The position numbers were made by a program, and so were the translations under genes. Shown one piece after another: positions 29,828 to 39,474 of a DNA stretch of 64,000 nucleotides. The stretch covers positions 24,552 to 88,551 of the forward strand of contig JAEEZX010000032.1 of NCBI GenBank assembly GCA_016292045.1, written 5' to 3'. Below the pieces are notes generated by a model. That model was not told the origin of the DNA and did not search any database. It was given only the letters and a program-made list of their open reading frames with translations. This DNA is from Bacteroidaceae bacterium (GTDB taxonomy: Bacteria > Bacteroidota > Bacteroidia > Bacteroidales > Bacteroidaceae). Each line of letters starts with the position of its first letter. The first letter of the stretch is position 1.

Positions 29828-31601
29828 CCTTAAGAGCGCCGTCATACTGTTTCTCCTATGCCTGGCCACCGCGGCCCGGTCTGAGGACGGCAGTTGTCTG
29901 TGGCTGCGCGGCGAGATGCCCACGGACATCACTCTGCAGATAGACTCCACAATGCCCGATGACGACGGTTATCGTATCAACGGGCGCACTGTCACGGCCC
30001 GCACACAGATGGGGCTGCTCTACGGACGCTACGCTCTGCTACGCGGTGAACAAGGAGAGTCGCATCCCTTCTACCGACTGCGCATCCTGAACCACTGGGA
30101 CAATCTCGACGGCAGTATCGAACGCGGTTATGCAGGCGCCAGCATCTTCTGGGACAACTCCTCTCTCGATGCCCAACTCATTCAGCGTTACGCAGAAGCC
30201 TGCGCATCCATCGGCATCAACGGCACAGTGCTCAACAACGTGAACGCCTCGCCAAAGATGCTTACGCGCAAATACATCAAGAAGGTGAAGGAAATCGCAG
30301 ATATTCTGCGCCCCTGGGGTATCAAAGTATACCTCTCCGTAAATTTCGGTTCGCCGAAAGCTTTGGGAGAACTGAAAACTGCCGACCCGCTCGACCCACA
30401 AGTGCGTCAATGGTGGCAAAAGAAGGCAGAAGAGATATATGCAGTCATTCCCGACTTCGGCGGTTTTCTCGTAAAAGCCAACAGCGAAGGACAACCCGGT
30501 CCGTTCGACTACGGACGCACGCATGCCGACGGTGCCAACATGCTGGCAGATGCACTGAAACCCCATGGAGGTATTGTAATGTGGCGTTCGTTTGTCTATG
30601 GTGCCAAGCACCAAGGAGAGGACCGAGTGAAGCAGGCCGTGTCGGAATTTGCTGAACTTGACGGGCAATTCCGCGACAACGTAATACTGCAATCCAAAAA
30701 CGGACCGCTGGACTTCCAGCCGCGTGAGCCCTACGCACCAATCTTCGATCACATGACGAAGACTGCACAGATGGCCGAGCTGCAAATCACGCAGGAATAT
30801 CTGGGACAGAGCAAACATCTTGTCTATCTGGCTCCCATGTGGAAGGAGTTCTTCTCTTTCGTCAGTCCTGAGCGTCTGGTGGGTATTGCCGGTGTGGCGA
30901 ATATCGGCCTTGACACCAACTGGTGCGGTCATCATTTCTCACAGGCCAACTGGTATGCTTTCGGTCGCCTGGCATGGAATCCAATGCTCTCCTCAGAGCA
31001 GATAGCAGAAGAATGGCTCACGCAGACCTTCGGGAACGACAGTAATTCTCAACTGTCAATTATCAATTCTCAATTATTGGACGTGATGCTCCGCAGCCGC
31101 GAAGCCTGCGTGGATTACATGATGCCTCTCGGACTGCACCATATCTTCAAGTTCGACCATCACATGGGTCCCGATCCCGGCGGTTTTAAAGCCAACTATC
31201 CTATTGAATGGTGCCCGGTGTACTATCATCGTGCCAACAAAGACAGTATCGGCGTGGACCGCAGCAGCACAGGTACCGGTGCCACAACTCAGTATCGCGA
31301 ACCATACCGCTCACAGTACGACAATATTGACACTTGTCCCGAGCAATATCTTCTATGGTTCCATCGCGTGCCCTGGACCCGCCGTCTCAGCAGCGGTCGC
31401 ACTGTATGGGAAGAACTGCAATATCATTACAACCGCGGTGTCGAAGAGGTGGACTCCTTTGCCGTAATCTGGCAAGAAGCAAAGCCTTTCATCGACAAGC
31501 AACGCTGGCAGGAAGTGGAGGAACGTATGGAATTCCAGCAAAAAGACGCCCGTCTGTGGCGCGATGTCTGTCTGGATTATTTCGGCTCCTTCCTGAAATG
31601 A
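29820..31601 (+). CDS. GH67 alpha-glucuronidase
   Basis: GYAGASIFW, KVYLSVNFGSPKALGELKTADPLDP, GGFLVKANSEGQPGP. Starts overlapping GH43 stop (ATG 29820; track gives TTG 29814). Confidence 0.93.
   Translation: MNSLKSAVILFLLCLATAARSEDGSCLWLRGEMPTDITLQIDSTMPDDDGYRINGRTVTARTQMGLLYGRYALLRGEQGESHPFYRLRILNHWDNLDGSIERGYAGASIFWDNSSLDAQLIQRYAEACASIGINGTVLNNVNASPKMLTRKYIKKVKEIADILRPWGIKVYLSVNFGSPKALGELKTADPLDPQVRQWWQKKAEEIYAVIPDFGGFLVKANSEGQPGPFDYGRTHADGANMLADALKPHGGIVMWRSFVYGAKHQGEDRVKQAVSEFAELDGQFRDNVILQSKNGPLDFQPREPYAPIFDHMTKTAQMAELQITQEYLGQSKHLVYLAPMWKEFFSFVSPERLVGIAGVANIGLDTNWCGHHFSQANWYAFGRLAWNPMLSSEQIAEEWLTQTFGNDSNSQLSIINSQLLDVMLRSREACVDYMMPLGLHHIFKFDHHMGPDPGGFKANYPIEWCPVYYHRANKDSIGVDRSSTGTGATTQYREPYRSQYDNIDTCPEQYLLWFHRVPWTRRLSSGRTVWEELQYHYNRGVEEVDSFAVIWQEAKPFIDKQRWQEVEERMEFQQKDARLWRDVCLDYFGSFLK
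31047..31077. repeat. Heptamer tandem array inside GH67 CDS (TCTCAAC TGTCAAT TATCAAT TCTCAAT TAT)
   Basis: Encodes NSQLSIINSQLL in frame. Confidence 0.95.
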
Positions 31602-32458
31602 GTGTCGGCACGTTTGATGGCATCTTCAAGGCAGGGCTGCACCCATATGCCGTCGTGCACACCGGTGTCGATGAAAAGGGAGTAAGGTATGCCGCGCTTG
31701 CGGAAGGCCTTCACCAGGTCCATATTGCCCTCGATGGTGAAGTCGTGGTCGCCGACTGCAACCTTCCAGTCCACCGTCTTCCAGGCACTAATCTCCTCCT
31801 GCGTACCGTTCTCAATGCGTAGAATCGGATTGTTCTTGTCTATCACCCACTGACGCCAGTTTGCCGAAGTATCGTTTTTCAGGAAATCGAGCTGCTGACT
31901 GCGCAGATAGCCGCTGATGTCATACACCATAGAGAAGAGTTCGGGATGGTGTACGCCATACACAGTCGCAGCTCCGCCTCCCATCGAAAAACCGGCAATA
32001 GCACGACCGTCCTTGTCCGTGCGAACAGTGTAGGTGGTTTCTATGTATGGAATCAGTTCCTTAAAGAAGTAGTCCTCGTATTTCCAGTCGGGAGCACCAT
32101 TGTCACCCTCCGTAGCATTGAAATACATCATATTCTGCTGATTGCCTTCCGGGCACACAACTATCATTTCTTCAATAATGCCGTCTGAAAGAAGACGGTC
32201 GACAACCTGTGAGAGATGGAAATGGTGCTGATAATCCGTATGCGATCCTCCGCCGCCGTGCATCAAATAGAGCACAGGATACTTCTTTTGCGGGTTCTTG
32301 CCGTAACTGCCCGGCAAATAGATGGAATAGTCGCGCTCCGTGATACCGGTCAACAGTTTACACGGCATCTTCAGGGACAACGTGTTACCTTTGTGCACCC
32401 GCGCATCGACTGCGATACATATCAAACACAAAAGAAAAGCAAAAAAGATTTTTTTCAT
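31577..32458 (-). CDS. CE1-family esterase (feruloyl/acetyl-xylan esterase-like)
   Basis: 293 aa; KKYPVLYLMHGGGGSHTDY, AIAGFSMGGGAATVYGVHHPELF. 3' end overlaps GH67 by 25 bp. Confidence 0.88.
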   Translation of the reverse strand: MKKIFFAFLLCLICIAVDARVHKGNTLSLKMPCKLLTGITERDYSIYLPGSYGKNPQKKYPVLYLMHGGGGSHTDYQHHFHLSQVVDRLLSDGIIEEMIVVCPEGNQQNMMYFNATEGDNGAPDWKYEDYFFKELIPYIETTYTVRTDKDGRAIAGFSMGGGAATVYGVHHPELFSMVYDISGYLRSQQLDFLKNDTSANWRQWVIDKNNPILRIENGTQEEISAWKTVDWKVAVGDHDFTIEGNMDLVKAFRKRGIPYSLFIDTGVHDGIWVQPCLEDAIKRADTHFRKEPK

Positions 32459-32591
32459 ATTCTTTACCCATTAATTTGAGGGCAAAGTTATGTTTTTTCT
32501 TTATTTTATGCAATATTTATGCAAGAAACTATGCGTTCGCTGAAGAAAAATGACCGTTGGTTGATTATTTTTGTGCAGATAGCGACAAAGC

Positions 32592-32604
32592 GCTACCTTT
32601 GCAG
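32592..32604 (+). promoter_or_regulatory. Candidate promoter -7 box (TACCTTTGCAG) for DUF4353 operon
   Basis: Matches TAnnTTTG about 40 bp upstream of the ATG at 32637. Confidence 0.45.
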
Positions 32605-32636
32605 CGAAAAAAAACACATACACTTAGCAGACTACT

Positions 32637-34379
32637 ATGAAGCACGTAAATTTCTTCACAATGCTTGCATCGCTGGCAATAATGACAGCCTGCACGTCGG
32701 ATGACGACATACTGAACACTTATGTAGACAGCAACACATCAAATGCATCATCAACAATCACGGGCAAACTGAGCACCTTCGATATCAGCATCGACCAAAG
32801 CACCGCAGAACCCGCAACTGCCGCTGAAGAATACTTTCCCGAAGAGGAGGACGCGTTGGAAAGCAACGAGTTCACAAAAGAGGTGAACATTGACATGTCG
32901 AACCCCACAGCCATAACAGAAGACGGCGTGGAGGTGACGGTGGAGGACGGCCATGTAAAGGCTGATCACGGTACGACGAAGAAGGTGTGCTACGTGGTGA
33001 GCGGAACTACCACAAACGGTTCGCTGACTATCGTGGGCGAGAAGAAATATGCCGTAAAACTCAATGGCGTGAGTATCACCAATCCCGACTCCGCCGCGCT
33101 GAACCTGCTCTGTGGCAAACGTGCATTCATCATACTGGCCGAGGGTACGACAAACACTTTGAAAGACGGTACTTCGTCGAAGAACGACCACAAAGGTGCG
33201 CTCTACTGCAAGGGCAAACTGCTCTTCAACGGCAGCGGCGCACTGGCGGTGTACGGTAACTACAACAACGGCATACACTCAGCCGACTACATTGTATTCC
33301 GTACCGGCAATAATATATACGTAAAATCCACAGCCAACCACGGCATCAAAGCCAATGACGGCGTATTCATCAACGGGGGCATACTGAACATCGAAGTGTC
33401 TGCCGCAGCCGCCAAGGGTATCAACTGCGAGAACGACATAATCGTGAACGGCGGACGCGCCACGATACTGACCACCGGTGGCGGTACCTATGACACGGAA
33501 GAATACGAGGCTAAGGGCTCTGCCGGTATCAAGAGCGATGCCACACTGACGGTGAACGGCGGAGAACTGTGGCTCAAGAGCACAGGTGCAGGCGGCAAGG
33601 GTCTCAACATAGACACGGAAGGCTACTTCAACGGCGGCAAGGTATATATCGTCACCACCGGAGGACAATACAAGAGCAACAACGACACAGCATCACCGAA
33701 GGGCATCAAGGCGGACGGAAATATCAGCATCACAGAAGGCAGGATATGGGTGCGCACAGAAGGAACCAACGGCGAGGGTATCGAAACGAAAGCGGAACTC
33801 AGTATCACGGGCGGTGAAATGGCCTCGTATGCCTACGACGACGCCATTAACTCGAAGAGCACGATGACCATCAGCGGAGGCTACGTCTTTGCACAGGGCC
33901 GCAACAACGACGGACTGGATGCTAACGGCAACTGCTACATCAAGGGCGGCACCGTCTATGCCATCTGCTCCGGACAACCGGAAGTGGCCATTGATGCCAA
34001 CACAGAGGACGGCTACAAACTATACCTCACGGGCGGAACTGTGGTTGCAATCGGAGGACTGGAGAGCGGCTCCAGTCTGACACAGGCATGCTATCAGGCC
34101 TCATCGTGGTCGGCAAGTACATGGTATGCGATGAGCGTGGGAGGTAATATTTTCTCCTTCCAGACACCCACGAGCGGCGGTTCGGGTCTGGTGGTGAGCG
34201 GAGCCTCACAACCCACTCTCCTCTCAGGTGCCGGCATCAGCGGCGGCACAACGTACTTCGGTGGTATAGCTGTCAGCGGAGCCACCGTGAGCAGCGGCAC
34301 CACAGTATCGCTTTCCAGCTACACAGGCGGAAATGTAATGGGAGGAGGCGTAATGCCCGGAGGTCATTTCTTTCATTGA
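32637..34379 (+). CDS. DUF4353 carbohydrate-binding-like beta-helix lipoprotein
   Basis: 580 aa; lipobox LAIMTAC-TSDDD; repeats ..GIKADGNISITEGRIWVRTEG, ALETK/IETKAELSITGG, DDAINSKSTMTISGGYVFA. Confidence 0.85.
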   Translation: MKHVNFFTMLASLAIMTACTSDDDILNTYVDSNTSNASSTITGKLSTFDISIDQSTAEPATAAEEYFPEEEDALESNEFTKEVNIDMSNPTAITEDGVEVTVEDGHVKADHGTTKKVCYVVSGTTTNGSLTIVGEKKYAVKLNGVSITNPDSAALNLLCGKRAFIILAEGTTNTLKDGTSSKNDHKGALYCKGKLLFNGSGALAVYGNYNNGIHSADYIVFRTGNNIYVKSTANHGIKANDGVFINGGILNIEVSAAAAKGINCENDIIVNGGRATILTTGGGTYDTEEYEAKGSAGIKSDATLTVNGGELWLKSTGAGGKGLNIDTEGYFNGGKVYIVTTGGQYKSNNDTASPKGIKADGNISITEGRIWVRTEGTNGEGIETKAELSITGGEMASYAYDDAINSKSTMTISGGYVFAQGRNNDGLDANGNCYIKGGTVYAICSGQPEVAIDANTEDGYKLYLTGGTVVAIGGLESGSSLTQACYQASSWSASTWYAMSVGGNIFSFQTPTSGGSGLVVSGASQPTLLSGAGISGGTTYFGGIAVSGATVSSGTTVSLSSYTGGNVMGGGVMPGGHFFH

Positions 34380-34408
34380 ACATTGATAATGCATAATTCA
34401 TAATTATG
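34374..34408. repeat. Heptamer array CATTGAA CATTGAT AATGCAT AATTCAT AATTATG
   Basis: Contains the stop of 32637..34379 and the ATG of 34406..34798. Confidence 0.85.
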
Positions 34409-34798
34409 AAAAAGATTTTATTGACGTTGCTACTGTTTGCAGGTACGCTCTCTCTGGGGGCTGCACAGTACGACTATCTCGTGTTCACGCTAACGGACGG
34501 CACCACAAAGACCGTTGCAGCAGCAAACCTCACCATCTCGTTCAGCGACGGGAACCTCATTGCTGCGAGCGGCAGCGAGACACTGGCCACCCTACCCCTG
34601 GCACAGCTGATGCAGATGGAGTTCTCCACCGACGACCCGACGGGCATCACCACTCTCAGCACCAATACGCTGACAACCGACGAGGCCACCATCATATATG
34701 ATATGAACGGGCGTCAGATACCCGCGGGTACTTCGCTCAGGAGCGGCATGTATATCGTGAAAACAAAGAGCAGAACCGTTAAAGTGTATATCAAATGA
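34406..34798 (+). CDS. Small secreted protein with T9SS-sorting-like C-terminal tail
   Basis: 130 aa, signal peptide, C-term IIYDMNGRQIPAGTSLRSGMYIVKTKSRTVKVYIK; 4-bp overlap with next gene. Confidence 0.7.
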   Translation: MKKILLTLLLFAGTLSLGAAQYDYLVFTLTDGTTKTVAAANLTISFSDGNLIAASGSETLATLPLAQLMQMEFSTDDPTGITTLSTNTLTTDEATIIYDMNGRQIPAGTSLRSGMYIVKTKSRTVKVYIK

Positions 34799-36699
34799 AA
34801 AAGATACTTACGATAGCAGCCGCCGTGCTTGCCATGTTGAGCGCAACGGCACAGACACTCAACGTGCAGCAGGGCACCGTGATATACCAGTTTCCCTCGT
34901 CCCAGACGGGTGTCATGACCTTTGACGGAGGCACGATGACCGTCATGGGCAAGACATTCGAGACCGGCAGCATCACAGCCATGTGGACCGACGAAACGGA
35001 AGTGACAAACAATCTGGTTTCCGTGGAATATAACGGCACTACAGCTAATGTTACGGTGGCAGGCAACGTGGCACAGTATGTAGAACCCACCGTCAGCGGA
35101 GCTCACGTCAGCATTGCACAGACCAACACGGACGCCGTGGACGAAGACGAGATTACCTATCAGCTTTCCGGAGCGACCACCGACGGAGAACTGACACTCA
35201 GCGGTTCGTATAAATGCACGGTGTCGCTCGCCGGTGTGACAATAACCAATCCCAGCGGTGCCGCCATAAACATCACCAACGGGAAACGCATCCAAATCAG
35301 CGCCAAGAACGGTACGGAAAACACGTTGACCGACGGTACGGGCGGCAGTCAGAAGGGCTGTCTCTACAGCAAGGGACAAGTACAACTGCAGGGTAAGGGT
35401 ACACTCAACGTGGCCGGCAATACCAAGCATGCCATCAAGAGCGGTGACTACATTACCGTAAAGAATCTGACACTGAACATCACCAAGGCTGTGGGCGACG
35501 GTATCAGTTGCAACGAATACTTCCAGATGAAGAGCGGCACAGTGAGCATCAGCGGTGTGGGCGACGATGGTATACAATGCGACCTGGACGGCAACACCTC
35601 CACCGGTGAGACCACCGACCACGAGGACGAGGACAGCGGCAATGTCTATCTGGAGGACGGCACGCTTACCATCACCACTACGGCTGCGGCTTCGAAAGGA
35701 ATCAAGGCTGCCGGCGACATGAATATCAGCGGCGGCACGCTGAACATCACCACAACGGGCACTGCAGCCTGGGACAGCGACGACAGCGAGGTGAAGGCAT
35801 GTGCTGCGATAAGTGCCGACGGAAACATGACTGTCAGCGGAGGCACGCTGACACTGAAGAGCACAGGTGCCGGCGGTAAGGCCATCAGCGTGGACGGTAC
35901 GCTGAACATCAGCGGCGGCAGCATCTCTGCCATCACCAGCGGATATATAGCCTACTGTTCAAGCACCAGCAACACCACCATCCGCACGACTACCAGTTCG
36001 AGCACCACCGAGCGTCTGGCTGACGCACTGAAGACATCACCGAAGGCTATCAAGGCCGACGGAGCAATGACCGTCAGCGGCGGCACGACCTACGCAAAGG
36101 CCAGCTACCACGAGGCTTTGGAGACCAAAAGTACGCTCGATGTGACGGGCGGTGTCATTTATGCCTATTCGTCTGACGATGCCATCAATTCCGCCAGCAC
36201 TATGACACTCTCAGGCGGCTTCGTGGGAGGCTACTCCACCGGCAACGATGCCATCGACTCTAACGGCAACCTATACATCAAGGGTGCTACGGTATTTGCC
36301 TACACCACCAAGAGCAGCCCCGAGGTGGCTGTTGATGCGAACACCGAGGGCGGCTACAAGCTCTACGTACAGAGCGGAACGCTATATGCCTATCCGTCGC
36401 TCGAAAGCGGTTCATCGCTGACGCAGTCGTGCTACACGGCATCGCTCAGCACCAGTTATTGGTACTCGTTTACACAGAGCGGAACGGCCTTTGCGTTCAG
36501 CGTGCCCTACTCCGGCACATGGATTGTCTCAGGAGGCAACTCGCTCTACCGTGTATCGAAAAGCAGCGGCACAACCATCTTTGGCGAATACGGAGCTACC
36601 GACGCTATGGTAAGTAGCGGTTCATCAGTCACCCTCACGGCCTACACCGGCGGCGGAGGTGGTCAACCTGGCGGTGGCGGTATCCGTCCCTGGCACTGA
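34795..36699 (+). CDS. DUF4353 beta-helix protein, secreted paralogue of 32637..34379
   Basis: 634 aa; SPI-type signal MKKILTIAAAVLAMLSATAQ; extensive similarity to the 580-aa protein (DDAINSASTMTLSGGFVGGYSTGNDAIDSNGNLYIKGATVFAYTT). Confidence 0.85.
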   Translation: MKKILTIAAAVLAMLSATAQTLNVQQGTVIYQFPSSQTGVMTFDGGTMTVMGKTFETGSITAMWTDETEVTNNLVSVEYNGTTANVTVAGNVAQYVEPTVSGAHVSIAQTNTDAVDEDEITYQLSGATTDGELTLSGSYKCTVSLAGVTITNPSGAAINITNGKRIQISAKNGTENTLTDGTGGSQKGCLYSKGQVQLQGKGTLNVAGNTKHAIKSGDYITVKNLTLNITKAVGDGISCNEYFQMKSGTVSISGVGDDGIQCDLDGNTSTGETTDHEDEDSGNVYLEDGTLTITTTAAASKGIKAAGDMNISGGTLNITTTGTAAWDSDDSEVKACAAISADGNMTVSGGTLTLKSTGAGGKAISVDGTLNISGGSISAITSGYIAYCSSTSNTTIRTTTSSSTTERLADALKTSPKAIKADGAMTVSGGTTYAKASYHEALETKSTLDVTGGVIYAYSSDDAINSASTMTLSGGFVGGYSTGNDAIDSNGNLYIKGATVFAYTTKSSPEVAVDANTEGGYKLYVQSGTLYAYPSLESGSSLTQSCYTASLSTSYWYSFTQSGTAFAFSVPYSGTWIVSGGNSLYRVSKSSGTTIFGEYGATDAMVSSGSSVTLTAYTGGGGGQPGGGGIRPWH

Positions 36700-36758
36700 C
36701 CTTGACTACAACAGCTAACTACCATATCTACTCACAAAGACAATAAAACCGTACGGCT

Positions 36759-37910
36759 ATGCGTTTCATATATTGGATGAAACAACATTCGCGACAGGAG
36801 AACGTCACGTATTTGGTGATGTGGGTCATGCTGTTCATGGCCCCCGTGTTAAGTATGTATCTCAGCATCGTCGGCGGCGGGCGCGACAGTTTCGACTGGC
36901 AGAAACTATGTTTCGCATGGCAGAAGTTTGCCTTGTTCCTCGCACTATTCCTCGTTCACAATTTTCTGTTGGCTCCCCTGCTCATTAATGGGCACAGCAG
37001 AGTGCGGTACCTCTCGCTGACGCTGCCCATCATAGCATGTTTCATCATCTACCAGTGCACTACTAGACCGGCGCTCCCCGAGAGGAAGCATCCTCCCATG
37101 GAGCATCGAATGCACCCGGACGGTCCACCAGACGAACCACGTATGGAACACCCAAAAGAGCCGCCGAGAGGGCACAAACCAAGACACGAACACGTGGGAC
37201 CTCCGGCATTCATTGGCGAGCACGATATCGTGGCATCTGTAATCCTCATCCTGATGTTCGGTATGAACCTCGGTGTGAAGGGTTATTTCAAGAGCCGTGA
37301 AGACCGCAAACGAATGGCCGAACTGGAACACGAGAACTTGGAGCAGCAGTTGGAGTATCTGAAGTACCAGATAAATCCGCATTTCTTCATGAACACGCTC
37401 AACAACATCCATGCTCTCGTGGATATTGACCCGGAACAGGCAAAGGGCACTATCGTGGAACTATCGAAGATGATGCGGTTCATACTCTATGAAGGCGATA
37501 GAAACGGAGTGGTGCTCTCACGCGAGATGGAGTTCATACGCACCTACGTCACACTGATGCGTCTGCGCTACACCAATAAGGTGACAATAACGACGGATTT
37601 ACCCTCTGAGGTGCCCGACAGGACAATACCGCCGCTGATACTTATCCCGTTTGTGGAGAATGCTTTCAAACACGGTATCAGTTATCAGAAACAGTCGTTC
37701 ATTGACATCAAGGTGACGGTGCAGAACGGCAAACTGCGCTTTACCTGTCTCAACTCAAAGGCAGATAAGTCCAACGAAGAGAAAGGCGGCGTAGGTCTCA
37801 GTAATGTGCGCAAGCGTCTGGATTTGCTCTACGGACACAATTATACACTGAATATTCAAGACGAAGCAGAATCATATCGCGTTGAACTTCTTATTCCCCT
37901 CAACTCTTAA
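36759..37910 (+). CDS. LytS/YehU-type sensor histidine kinase
   Basis: 383 aa; LEYLKYQINPHFFMNTLNNIHALV and PPLILIPFVENAFKHGI; four predicted N-terminal TMs. Confidence 0.93.
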   Translation: MRFIYWMKQHSRQENVTYLVMWVMLFMAPVLSMYLSIVGGGRDSFDWQKLCFAWQKFALFLALFLVHNFLLAPLLINGHSRVRYLSLTLPIIACFIIYQCTTRPALPERKHPPMEHRMHPDGPPDEPRMEHPKEPPRGHKPRHEHVGPPAFIGEHDIVASVILILMFGMNLGVKGYFKSREDRKRMAELEHENLEQQLEYLKYQINPHFFMNTLNNIHALVDIDPEQAKGTIVELSKMMRFILYEGDRNGVVLSREMEFIRTYVTLMRLRYTNKVTITTDLPSEVPDRTIPPLILIPFVENAFKHGISYQKQSFIDIKVTVQNGKLRFTCLNSKADKSNEEKGGVGLSNVRKRLDLLYGHNYTLNIQDEAESYRVELLIPLNS

Positions 37911-37936
37911 CTTTTAATTTTTCACTCTTCACTCTC
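37902..37936. repeat. Heptamer array AACTCTT AACTTTT AATTTTT CACTCTT CACTCTC
   Basis: Contains histidine-kinase stop and abuts response-regulator ATG. Confidence 0.85.
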
Positions 37937-38662
37937 ATGATACGCTGCATGGCCATAGATGATGAACCGCTGGCTCTCCGACAGATAGTCTCGTACATCG
38001 GCAAGGTGCCTTTCCTTGAACTGGCTGTCGAGTGTCAGAGTGCCGTGGAGGCCCGTCGCTTTCTGGAACAGGACACTGTGGATGCCATCTTCTGCGACAT
38101 CAATATGCCTGACCTCAACGGTATGGATTTTATCAAGTCGCTCACGACGCCACCGCTCGTTGTATTCACTACAGCCTACGCGGAATACGCCGTGGAGGGT
38201 TTCGAGGTCAATGCCGTAGACTATCTGCTCAAACCTTTCGGTATGCAGGAGTTCCATAGAGCTGCTAACCGCCTGAAAGAGCGCATGCATAACAAATCAG
38301 ATTATTCAGAACACTCTGATTCGTTGGAACAGAATGATACTATATTCCTAAAGACCGACCACCGCATCGTAAAAGTTGCCACCCATGATATCCGTTACAT
38401 CGAGGCCATGAGCGAATACCTGAAGGTCTACCTGCGCAATGAGGCAAAACCCGTTGTCACACTACTGTCGATGAAGAAGATGGAAGAACGTCTGCCCTCC
38501 AATTTCATGAGAATTCACCGCTCGTATATCATCAATCTCAACGACATTCTGGAGGTGAATAAGAACCGCATCATAATGGATGCCGACACCTATCTGCCCA
38601 TCGGTGATATGTATCGGGATACCTTCCAGAGCTACGTCGACACGAAGTTCCTCGGAAAGTAG
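37937..38662 (+). CDS. LytTR-family response regulator
   Basis: 241 aa; MIRCMAIDDEPLALRQI, CDINMPDLNGMDF, LytTR domain FLKTDHRIVKVATHDIRYIEAMSEYLKVYL. Confidence 0.95.
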   Translation: MIRCMAIDDEPLALRQIVSYIGKVPFLELAVECQSAVEARRFLEQDTVDAIFCDINMPDLNGMDFIKSLTTPPLVVFTTAYAEYAVEGFEVNAVDYLLKPFGMQEFHRAANRLKERMHNKSDYSEHSDSLEQNDTIFLKTDHRIVKVATHDIRYIEAMSEYLKVYLRNEAKPVVTLLSMKKMEERLPSNFMRIHRSYIINLNDILEVNKNRIIMDADTYLPIGDMYRDTFQSYVDTKFLGK

Positions 38663-38667
38663 GCCCC

Positions 38668-39474
38668 TCACTCCGCTGTTTCCGTAAATCTTGCAAAGCG
38701 ACGTCCGTCGCGCTCTATTGTCTCGAAAAACATCTTCTCCGGACGTACCCAATAATGTCCCTCGCCGTATAGTGCCTGATAGACCACCATACGCTCCTGT
38801 GTCTCAGAGTCGAAAGCTGCATGAACATAGCGATATTTGCCACCTTTGAAGTGCCGGAAATATCGTGCTCTGTCTTCCGCTAAGGGGTATTGCTCCAACA
38901 TATCCTCAATCAACGGAACATACCACGCGAGAACCTCGTCAGTTGTGGGAGTGTGGGCTCCGGGAAAGTGGAACGAATGAGTGTAGTGTTCCTGAAAGAG
39001 CGGTTCGAAGCGCGCCAACGTGTCCTGCTCTCCGAAGAGTCCCCAGACCCGGTCCTTATAATAAGGATTACAGCAGTCGAACTGCACATTCTCCATCTCT
39101 GCAAACTCATCTACGAGAGCCTCATCTATCACAAACTGCTGCCTACCGTCCATGCGCGGCGACTTGTACTCGTGTTCCCCCACTCTCTGTTTCAGGAACT
39201 CCGTCATCCTGAAATGCGGATTACCGAGCAAAGCAGGAATACCCACTACGGGTGCCAACATCTGGGCGTAGAACGAACCGCAACTGTTGCCCACCAGCAG
39301 GTCGGGCTTTTCCCTGTCGATGATTTCCCTTATATGCTCCAGAGCCTCCCTGGGATGCGTTGGAATATCCGGAGAGAGCACCGTTGCCCTACCCTCCAAC
39401 GCCTGTCGTAAAGCATGTGCCGGCACACACTGTCCGCTGGCAAAGAATCCGTGAAGAAACAGTATCTTATTCAT
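38668..39474 (-). CDS. YqiA-like alpha/beta hydrolase
   Basis: 268 aa; KILFLHGFFASGQC, LLVGNSCGSFYAQML. Confidence 0.75.
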   Translation of the reverse strand: MNKILFLHGFFASGQCVPAHALRQALEGRATVLSPDIPTHPREALEHIREIIDREKPDLLVGNSCGSFYAQMLAPVVGIPALLGNPHFRMTEFLKQRVGEHEYKSPRMDGRQQFVIDEALVDEFAEMENVQFDCCNPYYKDRVWGLFGEQDTLARFEPLFQEHYTHSFHFPGAHTPTTDEVLAWYVPLIEDMLEQYPLAEDRARYFRHFKGGKYRYVHAAFDSETQERMVVYQALYGEGHYWVRPEKMFFETIERDGRRFARFTETAE

